From positions 248,001 to 312,000 of the forward strand of contig NZ_BBYF01000004.1 of assembly GCF_001894745.1 (NCBI RefSeq): a DNA stretch of 64,000 nucleotides, in the 5' to 3' direction. The position numbers were made by a program, and so were the translations under genes. The notes under the pieces are model-generated. The model was not told the origin of the DNA. It worked only from the letters and a program-made list of their open reading frames with translations, and made no database searches. Origin of the DNA: Paenibacillus sp. NAIST15-1. Its GTDB lineage: Bacteria; Bacillota; Bacilli; Paenibacillales; Paenibacillaceae. Positions 8,162 through 16,806 of the stretch are shown here, in pieces; the first letter of the stretch is position 1; every line of letters starts with the position of its first letter.

Positions 8162-8422
8162 CTATACAATACTTAATACGACGATTAGAAAAGATGCAGC
8201 CCCGACTAATCTCGTAGGGTGGGTGAGCTTATAATTGTGGAAAGGTGCAATTCGATTAACAATAGCGAAGAATAACAACGTCCCAACAGATAGGAGCAAA
8301 CCACCAATGAGCATATTGCCCATTGCATTTGCAATGCTGACCATTCGCTCCGAAAAAAGCACCCATAAATATCCTAGAAAAGCATAGATAATAACGGAGA
8401 GTGCGACTTCTTTCATCTTCAT
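8162..8422 (-). CDS. Small hypothetical membrane protein, 86 aa
   Basis: Three hydrophobic segments cover most of the length, beginning MKMKEVALSVIIYAFLGYLW. A short loop SERMVSIANAMGN and a polar patch NRIAPFHNYKLTHPTR separate the helices. AAAAGGGG lies 8 bases before the ATG. I do not recognise the family. It stands alone between the dtpT terminator and the two hairpins at 8632-8761. The stretch 8423-8631 holds nothing I can identify. Confidence 0.6.
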   Translation of the reverse strand: MKMKEVALSVIIYAFLGYLWVLFSERMVSIANAMGNMLIGGLLLSVGTLLFFAIVNRIAPFHNYKLTHPTRLVGAASFLIVVLSIV

Positions 8423-8631
8423 TTTCTAACGCCCCTTTTACAAGAAACGTGTCCGTAACTACTCATATTATCTCGATGTCCGCACGTTCCAAATATTTAC
8501 TATTTATTGCAACTATTATAACAAACGTGTGCCGAATATGATCAAACTCAATAAAGAAATATTTCAAATCTGTATTCGTCTAATTTATGTAGCATCACTA
8601 AGGATGTTTGACGCTTCATAAATGGAGCCTA

Positions 8632-8686
8632 TAAAAAAACTCCCCTAGCGTTCAGCATTTCATACTAAATTCTAGAGGAGTTTTTT
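8632..8686. terminator. Bidirectional-looking terminator hairpin
   Basis: AAAAAACTCCCCTAG pairs with CTAGAGGAGTTTTTT around a 23-base loop. An A-run on one side and a T-run on the other allow use in either direction. No gene ends immediately beside it. Confidence 0.7.
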
Positions 8687-8718
8687 CTGTTCTATACAAT
8701 TTAAACCGTGACCTAAAT

Positions 8719-8761
8719 AAAAAACAGGAGTAAGGTCATTGAGACAATCTCCTGTTTTTAT
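8719..8761 (-). terminator. Terminator of the ubiA-like gene
   Basis: AAAACAGGAG at 8721-8730 pairs with CTCCTGTTTTT at 8749-8759. On the minus strand it lies 13 bases after the stop codon of the prenyltransferase. Confidence 0.85.
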
Positions 8762-8773
8762 ATCCTATAATTC

Positions 8774-9646
8774 CTATTTTAAGAAAAAGTCAGCCATCGT
8801 ACAGAACAGAATGGTCATACTGATGACTTGATTCAAGTTGTACGACGCGACATTCATCCGTTTGCGGCTGGATGGCTTGATGATGTTGTGCTCCAGCATC
8901 AACAATATGACCGCGATACCGATGCCGATTAAGTAAACGGTGCCTAGACCCCGAATGACGAACAGTACGAGCAGCAGCACAACCATGATCGTATGCAATG
9001 AACGCGCGATGAAGAGCGAATCTTCATAGCCAAATATGCTCGGCACCGACCATAATCCGGTCTTGCGGTCGAACTCAATATCCTGCGTCGCATAGATGAT
9101 ATCGAATCCCGCAATCCACAGCATGACGATTGTGCCCAATATAAACGGCGTCACGGCGAACTTCCCAGTCACGGCGAACCAAGCACCAATAGGAGCTGAT
9201 GCAATCGTAAAGCCCAAGTACAGGTGGCACAGCCAGGTGAACCGCTTCGTAAACGAGTACGAGCAGATAAGTACAATCGCCACAGGCGACAGCCATAGGC
9301 AGAGAGAGTTCAGCATCCCTGCCGCTGCGATAAAGATCGCAAAGTTGATGATGACGAACAGCGTCACTTCACGCCCATGCAGCAGCTTCTGCGGCATATG
9401 CCTATGCGCCGTGCGCGGATTCGCTGCATCGAAAGGCAAATCGGCCAAGCGATTGAACGCATTCGCTCCATTACGGGCTGCTACGAGCGCGATGAGCGAC
9501 CAGAGCATGACATGGAAGGAGGGAACCCCTCCTGCTGCCCATACCATCGAGATGATGGCGAACGGCAGTGAGAACAGCGTATGGGAGAACATAACCAGTT
9601 CTCCGAACATGCGCGTTTTGCGAATAACCTTTTGAATAATAACCAT
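8774..9646 (-). CDS. UbiA-family aromatic prenyltransferase (DmkA/MenA-type role)
   Basis: This 290-residue protein has about eight membrane helices and both Mg-prenyl diphosphate motifs of the UbiA superfamily: NRLADLPFDAANPRTAHRHM near residue 65 and YATQDIEFDRKTGLWSVP near residue 190. The form NR-x2-D-x3-D followed by NPRT-x3-H resembles the MqnP/UbiA-other branch more than classic MenA. It should attach the polyprenyl tail to a naphthoate-type ring. With ndh2 and the prenyl synthase nearby, it plausibly makes demethylmenaquinone for EET, as DmkA does in Listeria. The start has a weak GGGGTG ribosome-binding site. Ring substrate is not decidable from the sequence. Confidence 0.85.
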   Translation of the reverse strand: MVIIQKVIRKTRMFGELVMFSHTLFSLPFAIISMVWAAGGVPSFHVMLWSLIALVAARNGANAFNRLADLPFDAANPRTAHRHMPQKLLHGREVTLFVIINFAIFIAAAGMLNSLCLWLSPVAIVLICSYSFTKRFTWLCHLYLGFTIASAPIGAWFAVTGKFAVTPFILGTIVMLWIAGFDIIYATQDIEFDRKTGLWSVPSIFGYEDSLFIARSLHTIMVVLLLVLFVIRGLGTVYLIGIGIAVILLMLEHNIIKPSSRKRMNVASYNLNQVISMTILFCTMADFFLK

Positions 9647-9797
9647 AGCTTACATACACCCCATGAGTGTTCAAATATCTATATCTATTGTCCTTAACAG
9701 GCACAATTCCAACCTGCTAGATGCGATCATGTTGCCCTGCTAGGAGCTCTCTATTCAACAGAGTCAAATGGACGTTTCCGAATCGAGGCGAAGAAGC

Positions 9798-11090
9798 CTA
9801 TTGAACCACCTCCGCCAATACTGCGTCCAGTTCCTTCAGCATCCCCTCAATATCCTGCTCGCTCATCACGAGCGGCGGCTGGAAGGCTAGCACGTTGCGG
9901 CCAATGCCGTTCTTCCCAATAATATAGCCGCGATCCTTCATCGCTTCCAATACGCGATCCGTCAGTGCTGCGCTATCTTGTTCGTCTATACCGTGCAGCT
10001 CCGCACCAAGCATCATGCCCTTGCCGCGCACATCGACGAGTATCGCATGCTTCACCTGCAGTGCCTGCAAGCCTGACTTCAACTGATTCCCGAGCCGTTC
10101 TGCACGGCCTACCAAGTCTTCCTGCTCAATATAATCGAGCACAGCCAGTGCCGTAACCGAAGATACAGGGTTGCCGCCAAATGTCGATGCCGACGCACGG
10201 TTGAAGCTTGCCGCGATCTCATCTGTTGTCGCAAATGCACCGATTGGCACACCGTTGCCTAGTGCTTTTGCCATCGAAATAATATCCGGCACAACGCCGT
10301 AATGCTCCATGGCAAATATGCGGCCTGTACGACCGAAGCCAGTTTGGATCTCGTCGGCTATCATCAATACGCCATGCTCCTCAAGAAGCGCCTTCACCTC
10401 GCGGAAATACCAATCTGGCGGCGCAATCATGCCTCCGTTGCCTTGAATCGGTTCCACGAGCATCGCTGCAAATGTATCTCCCTTCTCCTCCAGCACCTGC
10501 TTCAGCGCCTCAATCGAGCGGCGTGCCGCCGTCTCATCGTCTGTCTCTGGATCATATGGACGGGGGATGAAGGTCACTCCGCTGTCCAAATAATCATCTG
10601 CACGCCACATCGGGATGCCCGTTACGCCCATCGTCAGGAATGTGCGCCCATGCAGGCCATACTCCAGCGCAATGAAATTGCGGCGCTTCGTATGCAGTCT
10701 GGCAAGCAGCATCGCACCTTCATTCGCTTCTGAGCCGCTGTTGCAGAAGAAGGTACGCTTCAGATCACCCGGCAGGATGCCGTTCGCGAGCCGCTCCGCC
10801 AAATCGACCATCGGCTGCGTCAAGTAAATCGTTGTCGTATGCTGCAGCGTCTCCAACTGCTTGATCGTTGCTCCCGTAATGGCTGGATTGCAGTGGCCGC
10901 TCGCCACGACTGATACCCCTGCGAAGAAATCAGTATATTGTGTGCCCTTCTCGTCGTACAAATACTGCATCGAGCCGCGTACAATTTGCGGTGGATTGCG
11001 ATAGAAATGATGCGTGCACGGGAAGAAATATTGCTTCCGCTTCTCTATAACACCCTCAGGTCCGATATACGTTGTTTGCTCCTTGCTCAC
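9798..11090 (-). CDS. Class III PLP-dependent aminotransferase
   Basis: A fold type I aminotransferase of about 430 residues. CNSGSEANEGAMLLAR near residue 115 binds the cofactor phosphate. LVEPIQGNGGMIAPP and LMIADEIQTGFGRTG form the middle of the active site. The PLP lysine is in SMAKALGNGVPIGAF. The closest pattern is the aspartate aminotransferase/AGXT2-like branch, so transfer from an omega-amino acid or alanine to a keto acid is likely, with the exact substrate open. I choose the GTG at 11090 because AAAGGGTGG lies 7 bases upstream; an in-frame ATG seven codons earlier at 11111 has no ribosome-binding site. Its link with the surrounding EET genes, if any, is unclear. Confidence 0.85.
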   Translation of the reverse strand: MSKEQTTYIGPEGVIEKRKQYFFPCTHHFYRNPPQIVRGSMQYLYDEKGTQYTDFFAGVSVVASGHCNPAITGATIKQLETLQHTTTIYLTQPMVDLAERLANGILPGDLKRTFFCNSGSEANEGAMLLARLHTKRRNFIALEYGLHGRTFLTMGVTGIPMWRADDYLDSGVTFIPRPYDPETDDETAARRSIEALKQVLEEKGDTFAAMLVEPIQGNGGMIAPPDWYFREVKALLEEHGVLMIADEIQTGFGRTGRIFAMEHYGVVPDIISMAKALGNGVPIGAFATTDEIAASFNRASASTFGGNPVSSVTALAVLDYIEQEDLVGRAERLGNQLKSGLQALQVKHAILVDVRGKGMMLGAELHGIDEQDSAALTDRVLEAMKDRGYIIGKNGIGRNVLAFQPPLVMSEQDIEGMLKELDAVLAEVVQ

Positions 11091-11111
11091 GTCGTAGCCA
11101 CCCTTTCTCAT

Positions 11112-11402
11112 CTTGAACTGAAGAAACGACAGGCTGTAACTTGGCCATTCAAGTCAAGCCCTGCCGCTTCTTGTTCTCTCTACTCCATTACTGCCTTTAT
11201 TCTCTTATTTATCCATCATTACTTTATCTCTATTCATGATGTCATGCGTACTTCCAACTCATTCGTTCATCCGAGATTAGGAAAGAGAAGAAGCGCATTT
11301 TCTACCACAGGTACAGAACCGATATAGAAAAACTATTTAGGACACCGTAATAGCAAAATAAGAAACCTAAGCCCACCGCTATAGATCTATTAAGAATGCA
11401 AA
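11112..11402. other. Intergenic stretch without a recognisable gene
   Basis: This stretch holds the upstream region of the aminotransferase and the 3' region of the U32 gene. I see no convincing ORF, strong terminator or riboswitch in it. Confidence 0.5.
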
Positions 11403-13376
11403 CTAAGCATGAACTGGCTGCAAATCAATCGACAGCGCTTCGCCGAATTGCAGCGACCCTAGTGTGTAGCCTGCATATTCCGGCTTCATGCCGGCATACA
11501 ATTCACCACAGAGCGACAAGTCCTGCAGCGCTGTACGGTACGTGCCTACGATGCTGCGCAGCTGCTCAGTTGTGTACGACTTGCCCTCGATACGGAAGTG
11601 GTTCACGCCCGCTTCATGCAGCTCCTTCAAGAACGGCAAGTAACACAGTTCCTTGGCCAATGCCAAGTGGTTGCGTCCGCTCCAATCGCGGTACACCGGA
11701 TTCTCGCCCTTGTCTGTCATCAGCACTAGGTGCTGATTGTCGACGTACTTGTTGTCCTCCTGCATGATCGGCTCTATCGCGACTGTATTTTCATACAGAT
11801 CCAATTCCAGATACATGGCGATTGGCGAGCCGTGAACGATCATCTCGACCGGCACCTGCTCTGTCTCTTGCAGCAGATTCGCTAGGTCGTTCAGCGGAAG
11901 CTCTAGAGACGCATGTACGCGCTCCAAACCGAAGTGTTCATGGTACAGCTTCGCCGACATATGATTATATACGTTTAGATTGAATTCGCCAATCATCGGC
12001 AGACCCATATCACGGAACTTATGCATAGCCCCAATATTGCTGACGAGCAAACCATCAAGCCCATATTGCCCGCCCCGCAGGAAGTGATTGTATTGCTCCA
12101 TGTGCAGTTCATTCATCATGCGCGGCATACCAAGAATGATTTGCGAAGAGCCCTTCATCTCAACCAGCATCTCAATATCATGGCATGTGAATGGCATATC
12201 TGGCTGGAATACGTCTCCTGTCAAATAGACAATGTCTGCACCCGCTTCGAGCACCGTCTTCGCCTGTTCCACATTGTTAACGTGAACGGATAATTGAGGT
12301 TGTCCCATCTTCTCTGGCTGACGAATGCCTGCTAAAGTGTCTTGCACCTGCTCTAACCGTTCTGGTTTCACTTCACGTTCTGCTGTAGGCGTACTGAACA
12401 CTTTACCTGTGCTATAAAATTTCCCGGTTCCCTCATAACGCGTGTTGATATAATCAAGCCCTGGCTTGCCGAACGCATAGGCCGTCGAGAAGTCCCGCTT
12501 GCGGTTCTGATACAGCGTGTCGCTGTTCTCCTTCCGATCATAGCCGAGCGGATCCGCAATGTAGCGATCAATTGCATCGCCGTAGCTGTTGACGATCATC
12601 TTCAGGAACTCCAAATCCCGCATCCGTCCCTCTAGCTTGAATGAAGTAATGCCCGACTTGATCAGCTCTGGAATATGCTCATACATGTACATATCCTTCG
12701 CCGCAAGCGGATATTCGGTTGGATATACATTGCCGTCCTTCTTCACCCGGTAATCCCAGCGGCATGGCTTCATACAGCGTCCACGATTCGCACTATTGCC
12801 ATACAACATCGAGCTGTAGAAGCAGTTTGCACCATGCACCGTACACATATCCCCATGGACAAAATATTCAAACTCCATGCCTGTCTTCGCTTGCAGCAGC
12901 TCTGCGGTATGCAGATCCATCTCGCGGGATGCCACAACACGTGTAACGCCCATTTCCTTCAATGCCTCGATCATCTCTAAGTTGTGCACGTTCATCATAA
13001 CTGAAGAGTGAACCGGTACATTTGATAAATTCATGTCTTGGATGAGTGGGAATACGGCCAAATCTTGCGCAATAATCGCGTCTGGACCTACCTCGTTCAA
13101 GAACGACAGGTAACGCTTCGCTTCGTCCAGATCACCTTCATTGAGCAAGTTGTTCACAGTAATATAGGCGCGCTTGCCGCGGTCATGCGCCATGTTCACG
13201 GCTTCACGTACTTCTTCATAGCTAAGATTGTAGCCCTTGCGCATCATCCGCATGTTCAGAGACGGTCCCCCGAAGTATACAGCATCGCAGTTCATATCAA
13301 TAACAGCTTTGAAGATGTCAAACGTTCCGGCAGGTGCCAACAATTCAATTTCTTTCCCATTAAAATATCTAGCCAC
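11403..13376 (-). CDS. U32-family (peptidase/UbiU-like) protein with Fe-S cysteine motif
   Basis: The 657 residues begin with a U32 domain (LLAPAGTFDIFKAVIDMNCDAVYFGG in family pattern, residues 12-37). It contains the cysteine signature VHGDMCTVHGANCFYSS near residue 173 and NRGRCMKPCRWDYR near residue 195, four cysteines suited to an Fe-S cluster. The second half has a repeat-like TIM-barrel segment (YGLDGLLVSNIGAMHKFRDM). U32 proteins include collagenase-like proteins, RlhA and the oxygen-independent ubiquinone hydroxylation factors UbiU/UbiV. Nearness to a UbiA-type gene and a redox box upstream make a quinone-related or anaerobic hydroxylation role worth considering. The start is GTG, 8 bases after GGGGGAGAG. 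An rRNA-modification role is the main alternative. Confidence 0.85.
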   Translation of the reverse strand: MARYFNGKEIELLAPAGTFDIFKAVIDMNCDAVYFGGPSLNMRMMRKGYNLSYEEVREAVNMAHDRGKRAYITVNNLLNEGDLDEAKRYLSFLNEVGPDAIIAQDLAVFPLIQDMNLSNVPVHSSVMMNVHNLEMIEALKEMGVTRVVASREMDLHTAELLQAKTGMEFEYFVHGDMCTVHGANCFYSSMLYGNSANRGRCMKPCRWDYRVKKDGNVYPTEYPLAAKDMYMYEHIPELIKSGITSFKLEGRMRDLEFLKMIVNSYGDAIDRYIADPLGYDRKENSDTLYQNRKRDFSTAYAFGKPGLDYINTRYEGTGKFYSTGKVFSTPTAEREVKPERLEQVQDTLAGIRQPEKMGQPQLSVHVNNVEQAKTVLEAGADIVYLTGDVFQPDMPFTCHDIEMLVEMKGSSQIILGMPRMMNELHMEQYNHFLRGGQYGLDGLLVSNIGAMHKFRDMGLPMIGEFNLNVYNHMSAKLYHEHFGLERVHASLELPLNDLANLLQETEQVPVEMIVHGSPIAMYLELDLYENTVAIEPIMQEDNKYVDNQHLVLMTDKGENPVYRDWSGRNHLALAKELCYLPFLKELHEAGVNHFRIEGKSYTTEQLRSIVGTYRTALQDLSLCGELYAGMKPEYAGYTLGSLQFGEALSIDLQPVHA

Positions 13377-13492
13377 AGTCGCTCTCCCCCAAGTCCATTC
13401 GTTTCAAGTAGTAGTCACTTCTAAGGTATCGCCTTGCGTTCTTTCGAATAACCAAATATTTATATTCTAAATATAACATATTTAAACTGTTA

Positions 13493-13510
13493 TTGTGACA
13501 ATTTTCACAA
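13493..13510 (-). promoter_or_regulatory. Perfect Rex/Fnr-type box upstream of the U32 gene
   Basis: TTGTGA-CAATTT-TCACAA is a perfect 6-N6-6 dyad matching both the Rex consensus and the Fnr core TGTGA-N6-TCACA. On the minus strand, candidate -10 boxes TATATT (13475-13470) and TAGAAT (13469-13464) place the box centre at about -39 to -45. That fits redox control of the U32 gene. It lies between the U32 start and the ecfT terminator. Confidence 0.65.
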
Positions 13511-13526
13511 TATATACAATAAATAC

Positions 13527-13578
13527 GCGCAATCCGCTGCCGCTCCTCTTTTTCTTAGAGGAAAGCAACGGATTGCGC
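13527..13578 (-). terminator. Terminator of the eetA-eetB-ecf operon
   Basis: GCGCAATCCG at 13527-13536 pairs perfectly with CGGATTGCGC at 13569-13578. It begins 6 bases after the ecfT stop on the minus strand. The following tract is only moderately T-rich. Confidence 0.65.
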
Positions 13579-13584
13579 ACCGAT

Positions 13585-14376
13585 CTACCATAGTAGAATA
13601 AGTACTAACATCCCAATAAATAACGCCATGAACCAGGTATCAGCCTGCTTCCATTGCAGTTGGCGCAGCGACGTACGCGGTGCATTCAATACATAGCCAC
13701 GTGCCTCCATCGCCTGTACCAGTTCCTCCGCACGACGGAAGGCACTCACGATTACTGGCACCATTAGCGTCATGACCAGCTTGCCCTTCTGCGTGAAGGA
13801 CAAATCCGCATAATCCGCTCCACGTGAAGCCTGCGCCTTCATTACCTTCTCCGCTTCCTCGAATATGGTTGGAATGAAGCGCAGCGATATCCCTATCATC
13901 ATCGACCAGCGCTGCGGAGAGCCTCCTACGAATCGAATTGGCTTGAGTACGCGCTCAAGACCCAGATTCAGTTCAACGGGTGCTGTTGTAAACGTTAATA
14001 TCGCAGTCAGCGTCACGAGCAGCGCCATTCTCCATACGGCATATGCCCCATAAGTAACGCCGCCTGTCGTAATCTTCAAACCGCCTACTTGGACAAGTGC
14101 ACTGCCGCTTGAATCAAATAGAAGATAGAAAATAAACATGAAGGCCATAATGAGCCACAGCGGCCGGGAGGCGCGGAAGTAGCGGTATAGCGAGATACGC
14201 GAGCTTATCATCATGAGCAGCGCGAACACCGTAAGCGCCGCAAGCTCAGCGAACTGCTCTGCAAGAATGACCGCGATTAGATAGATGACCATCGCAGTCA
14301 GCTTGGCGCGCGGATCAAGACGATGAATCCATGAATCGGCTGCCACGTAGCGGCCGAGCATCATTTTCGCCTGCAT
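13585..14376 (-). CDS. ecfT: ECF transporter transmembrane subunit EcfT
   Basis: The 263-residue membrane protein begins MQAKMMLGRYVAADSWIHRL, the usual EcfT opening, with DPRAKL just after. It has about five helices and the two coupling motifs that contact the ATPases: AQASRGADYADLSF near residue 165 and QAMEARGYVLNAPRTSLR near residue 208, each with the typical A-R-G. EcfT anchors two ATPases and the substrate-binding S component. I start at the ATG at 14376 because GGAGGAG lies just upstream and only four bases separate it from the ecfA2 stop. It is the last gene of the four-gene eet/ecf operon. Confidence 0.9.
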   Translation of the reverse strand: MQAKMMLGRYVAADSWIHRLDPRAKLTAMVIYLIAVILAEQFAELAALTVFALLMMISSRISLYRYFRASRPLWLIMAFMFIFYLLFDSSGSALVQVGGLKITTGGVTYGAYAVWRMALLVTLTAILTFTTAPVELNLGLERVLKPIRFVGGSPQRWSMMIGISLRFIPTIFEEAEKVMKAQASRGADYADLSFTQKGKLVMTLMVPVIVSAFRRAEELVQAMEARGYVLNAPRTSLRQLQWKQADTWFMALFIGMLVLILLW

Positions 14377-14380
14377 AAGG

Positions 14381-15319
14381 CTACTCCTCCTTCTCCTCCA
14401 ATGAATCGGCCTGCTGTTCCAACTGCTTGCCTGCAAAATGTGATCTTCCTTCGAGCCCTACGCCTGCAATCGTGGCAGCGAGCCATTCCGTCCATCCCTC
14501 TACCGAGCAAGGAAGCTGATCCATTGGCACACCTGATCGCTCCATAACAAGTGCTGCTAGACGCATCGTTGCAGGCAGAAGAATTCCTGCCTCCTCTAGT
14601 CGTTCCGGCTGCGCCACGAGCTGCGAGCGCGTGCCTTGAAAGGTTACTTGCCCATCCTTCATTAAGGCGAACGAATCTGCATAGGCAAACAGCTCATCCA
14701 GACGATGCGTTACCATAATGATCGTCTTGCCCTCTTCCTTACAGAGCTTATGCAGCAGCGCAATGAGCTCTGCTCTGCTCACCGGATCAAGGGTAGCCGT
14801 CGGCTCATCAAGTACGACAATCTCAGGATTCGAGGCGAGTACGGTCGCAATCGCTACCTTGCGAATCTGTCCGCCGCTCAGCTCAAATGGACTGACCTGC
14901 AGCAGCGATTCAGGCAGACCTACCTGCATCATTGCCTTGCGAGCGGATGCCTTCGCCTCCTCCTCGCTCTGTCCAAACTGCAAGGGGCCGAACAATACAT
15001 CCCGCTCCACCGTTTCCTCGAACAGCTGCTGCTCCGGAAATTGAAAGACAAGCCCAACACGGCGCCTAAGCTCCTTCAAGCCGCGCTCTGGCATGCCTCC
15101 TTGGAAGGTGAACTCCATTACCTTCAAGCTTCCGGAAGTCGGCTGCAAGATCCCGTTCAAATGCTGAAGCAAGGTTGACTTGCCCGAGCCGGTTGAACCG
15201 AGAAGCGCAATGAATTGTCCTTGCTCAAACGCGACATTCAATTCATCTAGTGCGGGGACAACATGCACCCCTTGCCCTTGATAGCGATACGTGACCCGTT
15301 CCGCAGTTATGATCGCCAT
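14381..15319 (-). CDS. ecfA2: ECF transporter ATPase (EcfA2-type)
   Basis: A complete 312-residue ABC ATPase. Walker A GSTGSGKST is near residue 42, the Q-loop VFQFPEQQLFEETVERD near residue 90, the signature FELSGGQ near residue 142, Walker B EIVVLDEPTATLD near residue 165, and the switch His in IIMVTHRLDELF near residue 199. The EQQLFEETV Q-helix is typical of energy-coupling-factor ATPases. About 80 extra residues with no recognised domain follow position 230. The start overlaps the end of the upstream fused eetB-ecfA gene by 13 bases, so translation is coupled. It would form the ATPase pair with the fused ATPase domain. Confidence 0.9.
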   Translation of the reverse strand: MAIITAERVTYRYQGQGVHVVPALDELNVAFEQGQFIALLGSTGSGKSTLLQHLNGILQPTSGSLKVMEFTFQGGMPERGLKELRRRVGLVFQFPEQQLFEETVERDVLFGPLQFGQSEEEAKASARKAMMQVGLPESLLQVSPFELSGGQIRKVAIATVLASNPEIVVLDEPTATLDPVSRAELIALLHKLCKEEGKTIIMVTHRLDELFAYADSFALMKDGQVTFQGTRSQLVAQPERLEEAGILLPATMRLAALVMERSGVPMDQLPCSVEGWTEWLAATIAGVGLEGRSHFAGKQLEQQADSLEEKEE

Positions 15320-16806
15320 AGTGCATTCACCAGCTCTCTCTCGTCATTCGTATCCGGCACGTCCATGCCTCTTGCTTGCAGCGCCTTCGCCAATTGGAGG
15401 GTAAATGGCGCCTGCAAGCGGCACTCCTTCATGAGTGCTTCGTCTGCGAACAGCTTAGATGGCGTTAGATCCGCCGCTATCGTTCCGTCCTTAACCACAA
15501 TAACCCGATCCGAAGCGAGTATTTCCTCCGCATCATGCGTAACCGATAGAATCGTGTAGCGCCCAGACGCATGCAAGCTCTGGAGCTGAGCGGTCAGCTC
15601 CCGCTTCGAGCGCTCATCCAGCATCGAGGTCGCTTCATCGAATATCAAAATGTCCGGATTCAATACCATCATACCTGCGATCGCCACGCGCTGCTTCTGT
15701 CCCCCCGACAGTTCTGCGGGATGCCGATCGAGCCATTCCCGCACACGGTACTCATCTGCTACCTGCTCAAGTCGGCGTTCCATGTCAGCAAGCGGCAGTT
15801 GGCGGTTTTCCATGCCGAACGCAATATCATCGCGCACCGTTGTGGCGAAGAACTGATTGTCTGGGTTCTGGAACAGAAAGCCGACTTGGCGGCGAATATC
15901 TGCAACGTTCTCTTCATTGAGGTGCTCCCCGTTGACATAAATATGCCCAGCATGTGGAGTGAACAATCCATTGATAAGCTTCAACAGTGTCGACTTGCCC
16001 GAACCGTTAGGCCCAATTACAGAGACCCATTGCCCCTGAGGAACTTGAAGCGATATCCCATGGAATAGCGGAGAGCGGTGCGGATATTGGAAATGGATGT
16101 TCTCCATAAACACTGCATTTTCATATGCAGAACTGGCATGAGCAGTACCAACATCATTGGCAGTGCCCGCACCAGCAGCAGTAACATTAGCGGCACTATC
16201 TGCACTTGTCTCCTTGCCATGCGCCACCCCAATTTGCGGAGCAAGCGAGTCGAACAGCGGCAGCTTCGCCAGTGCTGCGACAATATATTTCACCGCGATG
16301 CCGATAAAGATGCCTGTTACAACACCCGTAATAAGCAAGACCGGCAAGTAGTAGAAAATATTTGCCGTACCAAACACAATATACGCCGCAGTCAGCTGAC
16401 CGGCGTTGTGCGCGGCGCCGCCTACGACGCTAATACCTATCAGGCTGACGCTATCGCGGCCAATTTTCAAGATGGCGTACATCACCATGAAGCTGAACAA
16501 AGATCCTAAGAAACTAAATAGGAAGGCAGAGAAGGTTCCCAGCATGAGCGTCATGAGCAGTGTCTTCAAGATGACGAGCGTCAATGCGTCCCTTCCGTTC
16601 AAGAAGTATAAGCATGCCAAGATCATAACATTGGCTAATCCGAGCTTCGCCCCCGGGATAGGCAGAATCGTCTGCACCGGGAGCATGGCCTCTACGAAGC
16701 CGAGAACAACAGCAACAGCGCTGAATATGGCGATAATGACCGCCTTCTTCAACGCTTCGGACTGTTTGGACACGGCAATACGATTCGTATTATTGTACGA
16801 CGGCAT
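15307..16806 (-). CDS. eetB: EetB/FmnA-like membrane protein fused to an ECF ATPase
   Basis: The 499-residue protein combines two modules. Residues 20 to about 190 are a hydrophobic Gx-transporter domain of five or six helices (with LPIPGAKLGLANVMILACLY and SLIGISVVGGAAHNAGQLTA), the family of Listeria EetB and of S-component-like proteins. An Ala/Thr-rich linker of about 40 residues follows. A full ABC ATPase occupies about residues 225-499: Walker A IGPNGSGKST near 264, LSGGQKQR near 365, Walker B ILIFDEATSMLD near 385, switch His in SVTHDAEE near 421. I start at the ATG at 16806 after AGGAGAG; an upstream in-frame extension of 46 codons lies inside eetA and looks like a shadow. It overlaps eetA by 17 bases and ecfA2 by 13. 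The fusion suggests a dedicated ATP-driven flavin exporter. Confidence 0.88.
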   Translation of the reverse strand: MPSYNNTNRIAVSKQSEALKKAVIIAIFSAVAVVLGFVEAMLPVQTILPIPGAKLGLANVMILACLYFLNGRDALTLVILKTLLMTLMLGTFSAFLFSFLGSLFSFMVMYAILKIGRDSVSLIGISVVGGAAHNAGQLTAAYIVFGTANIFYYLPVLLITGVVTGIFIGIAVKYIVAALAKLPLFDSLAPQIGVAHGKETSADSAANVTAAGAGTANDVGTAHASSAYENAVFMENIHFQYPHRSPLFHGISLQVPQGQWVSVIGPNGSGKSTLLKLINGLFTPHAGHIYVNGEHLNEENVADIRRQVGFLFQNPDNQFFATTVRDDIAFGMENRQLPLADMERRLEQVADEYRVREWLDRHPAELSGGQKQRVAIAGMMVLNPDILIFDEATSMLDERSKRELTAQLQSLHASGRYTILSVTHDAEEILASDRVIVVKDGTIAADLTPSKLFADEALMKECRLQAPFTLQLAKALQARGMDVPDTNDERELVNALWRS

